Origin: Hyphomicrobiales bacterium
Lineage (GTDB): Bacteria > Pseudomonadota > Alphaproteobacteria > Rhizobiales > Rhizobiaceae
Assembly (NCBI GenBank): GCA_900489925.1
Contig: UEHQ01000006.1
Coordinates: 123,943 to 187,942, forward strand
Reading direction: 5' to 3'
Length of the DNA: 64,000 nt
Of this stretch, positions 63,491 through 64,000 are shown one piece after another. The notes below the pieces were generated by a model, which worked only from the letters and a program-made list of their open reading frames with translations, searched no databases and was not told where the DNA came from. The position numbers and the translations under genes are program-made. How positions within the stretch are numbered: the stretch's first letter is position 1; the number at the start of each line of letters is the position of its first letter.

Positions 63491-64000
63491 TCAGCAGAAG
63501 TAATCGGGGTAGCGCGTGCGAAGCTCTTCGACGTCCGGGATGACGGCGCCGAGATGGTGCATCATCGCCCGGTGAGCACCTTCGACCTCATGCTCGGCAA
63601 TCGCGTTGCGAATTACAACATGTTCCTGAACGACATGGTCCATCCGGCCCAAGGCTGGCAGCGTAAGGCGCCGCGCCCGGTCGATCTGCACCTTCACCGT
63701 CTTCAAAATTGCCCAGATGCCGGGATAGCCGGCGATCTGTGTGATTGCTTCGTGGAATGCCTCGTCTTCTTCATGAAAGCTTGACGTGTCGCCAAGTGTG
63801 GCCAGAGCCTTCTGGCGGGCGATGATCGCGTCGAGCCGTTCGACATCATGATCCGTCGCGATCCGTGCGGCCTTTTCAACTGTCGCTGCTTCGAGGGCTT
63901 TCCTGACAATGACCGCTTCCGGGATGGCGGAAACCGGAATGCGTGAGACAACCGTTCCGGCTTGCGGGTAAATGTCGACCAGGCCACCTTCGGAAAGTCG
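63491..64000 (-). CDS. GntR-family regulator (FCD domain), 5' end beyond the window
   Basis: Reading the minus strand from the window edge gives 169 continuous codons to the stop at 63491. The piece starts at the wing of the DNA-binding domain (GGLVDIYPQAGTVVSRI) and continues into a full FCD domain: SAIPEAVIVRKALEAATVEK, then GDTSSFHEEDEAFHEAITQIAGYPG, and a late HVVIRNAIAEHEVEGAHRAMMHHL with the usual histidines. The recognition helix and start lie outside. Its target is unknown; most such regulators here sit beside sugar-acid genes. Confidence 0.82.
   Translation of the reverse strand, partial: RLSEGGLVDIYPQAGTVVSRIPVSAIPEAVIVRKALEAATVEKAARIATDHDVERLDAIIARQKALATLGDTSSFHEEDEAFHEAITQIAGYPGIWAILKTVKVQIDRARRLTLPALGRMDHVVQEHVVIRNAIAEHEVEGAHRAMMHHLGAVIPDVEELRTRYPDYFC

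Noticed and set aside
62914..63543. 209-codon open frame on the plus strand
   Set aside because: It overlaps the 3' end of the GntR/FCD gene on the other strand, which has clear motifs, and its composition is chance-like.
1..64000. CRISPR arrays, tRNA or rRNA genes, known riboswitches, replication or toxin-antitoxin genes
   Set aside because: I looked for regular spacer repeats, clover-leaf arms, rRNA cores and typical motifs and found none.

Overview
The window looks like accessory, transporter-rich DNA of a Rhizobiales alphaproteobacterium (Rhizobium, Agrobacterium or Ensifer type), probably from a megaplasmid, chromid or catabolic island. The grounds are high GC, six ABC import operons in 64 kb each paired with its own regulator and catabolic genes, translationally coupled ATGA overlaps, and close matches to enzymes typical of plant-associated sugar and sugar-acid catabolism. 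No rRNA, tRNA, CRISPR array or replication gene was seen.

Layout. 0.3-1.4 kb: an ionotropic-glutamate-receptor-like channel with an unusual pore filter. 2.1-7.9 kb: a ugp-like glycerophosphodiester importer with a phosphodiesterase and an RpiR regulator, behind a PHO-box-like element. 8.0-9.1 kb: a TetR/DoxX-like divergent pair with a clear operator. 9.1-14.5 kb: a decay zone holding a shattered tyrosine recombinase, a possible transposase remnant, twin palindromes and a frameshifted aldose 1-epimerase. 14.5-21 kb: an AraFGH-type sugar importer divergent from a FadR-type regulator, D-galactonate dehydratase and a sugar dehydrogenase. 21.1-26.8 kb: a second importer with its own phosphodiesterase, again behind a PHO-box-like element, meeting a convergent inositol-monophosphatase gene. 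27-30 kb: a DUF551-like small protein, a Pal-like lipoprotein, an L,D-transpeptidase, an ArsR regulator and a PAS protein.

30.0-43.4 kb: one 13.4-kb run of twelve same-strand genes: XRE-cupin regulator, oligopeptide-type ABC importer, GAF protein, hydantoinase A and B subunits, quinone-oxidoreductase-like enzyme, Asp/Glu/hydantoin racemase and M24 peptidase. This is the best candidate for an undescribed catabolic system: it implies import of an amidic or cyclic-imide compound followed by ATP-dependent ring opening, racemisation and C-N hydrolysis. 43.5-45.3 kb: relics of an RND pump and a peptide-binding protein plus a His-rich secreted protein. 45.3-54.4 kb: a GntR regulator divergent from an oligopeptide-type importer fused in one run to D-mannonate dehydratase and a second acid-sugar dehydratase. 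54.5-61.8 kb: FGGY kinase, UTRA regulator, SIS protein and a sugar importer. 62.2-64 kb: a transglutaminase-like cysteine proteinase and the 3' part of a GntR/FCD regulator cut by the window edge.

Across operons, stem-loops sit directly after the binding-protein gene in four of the six import operons, which fits the usual need for more binding protein than permease. Functions are assigned from remembered family motifs; no database search was run, and all substrates are inferences.
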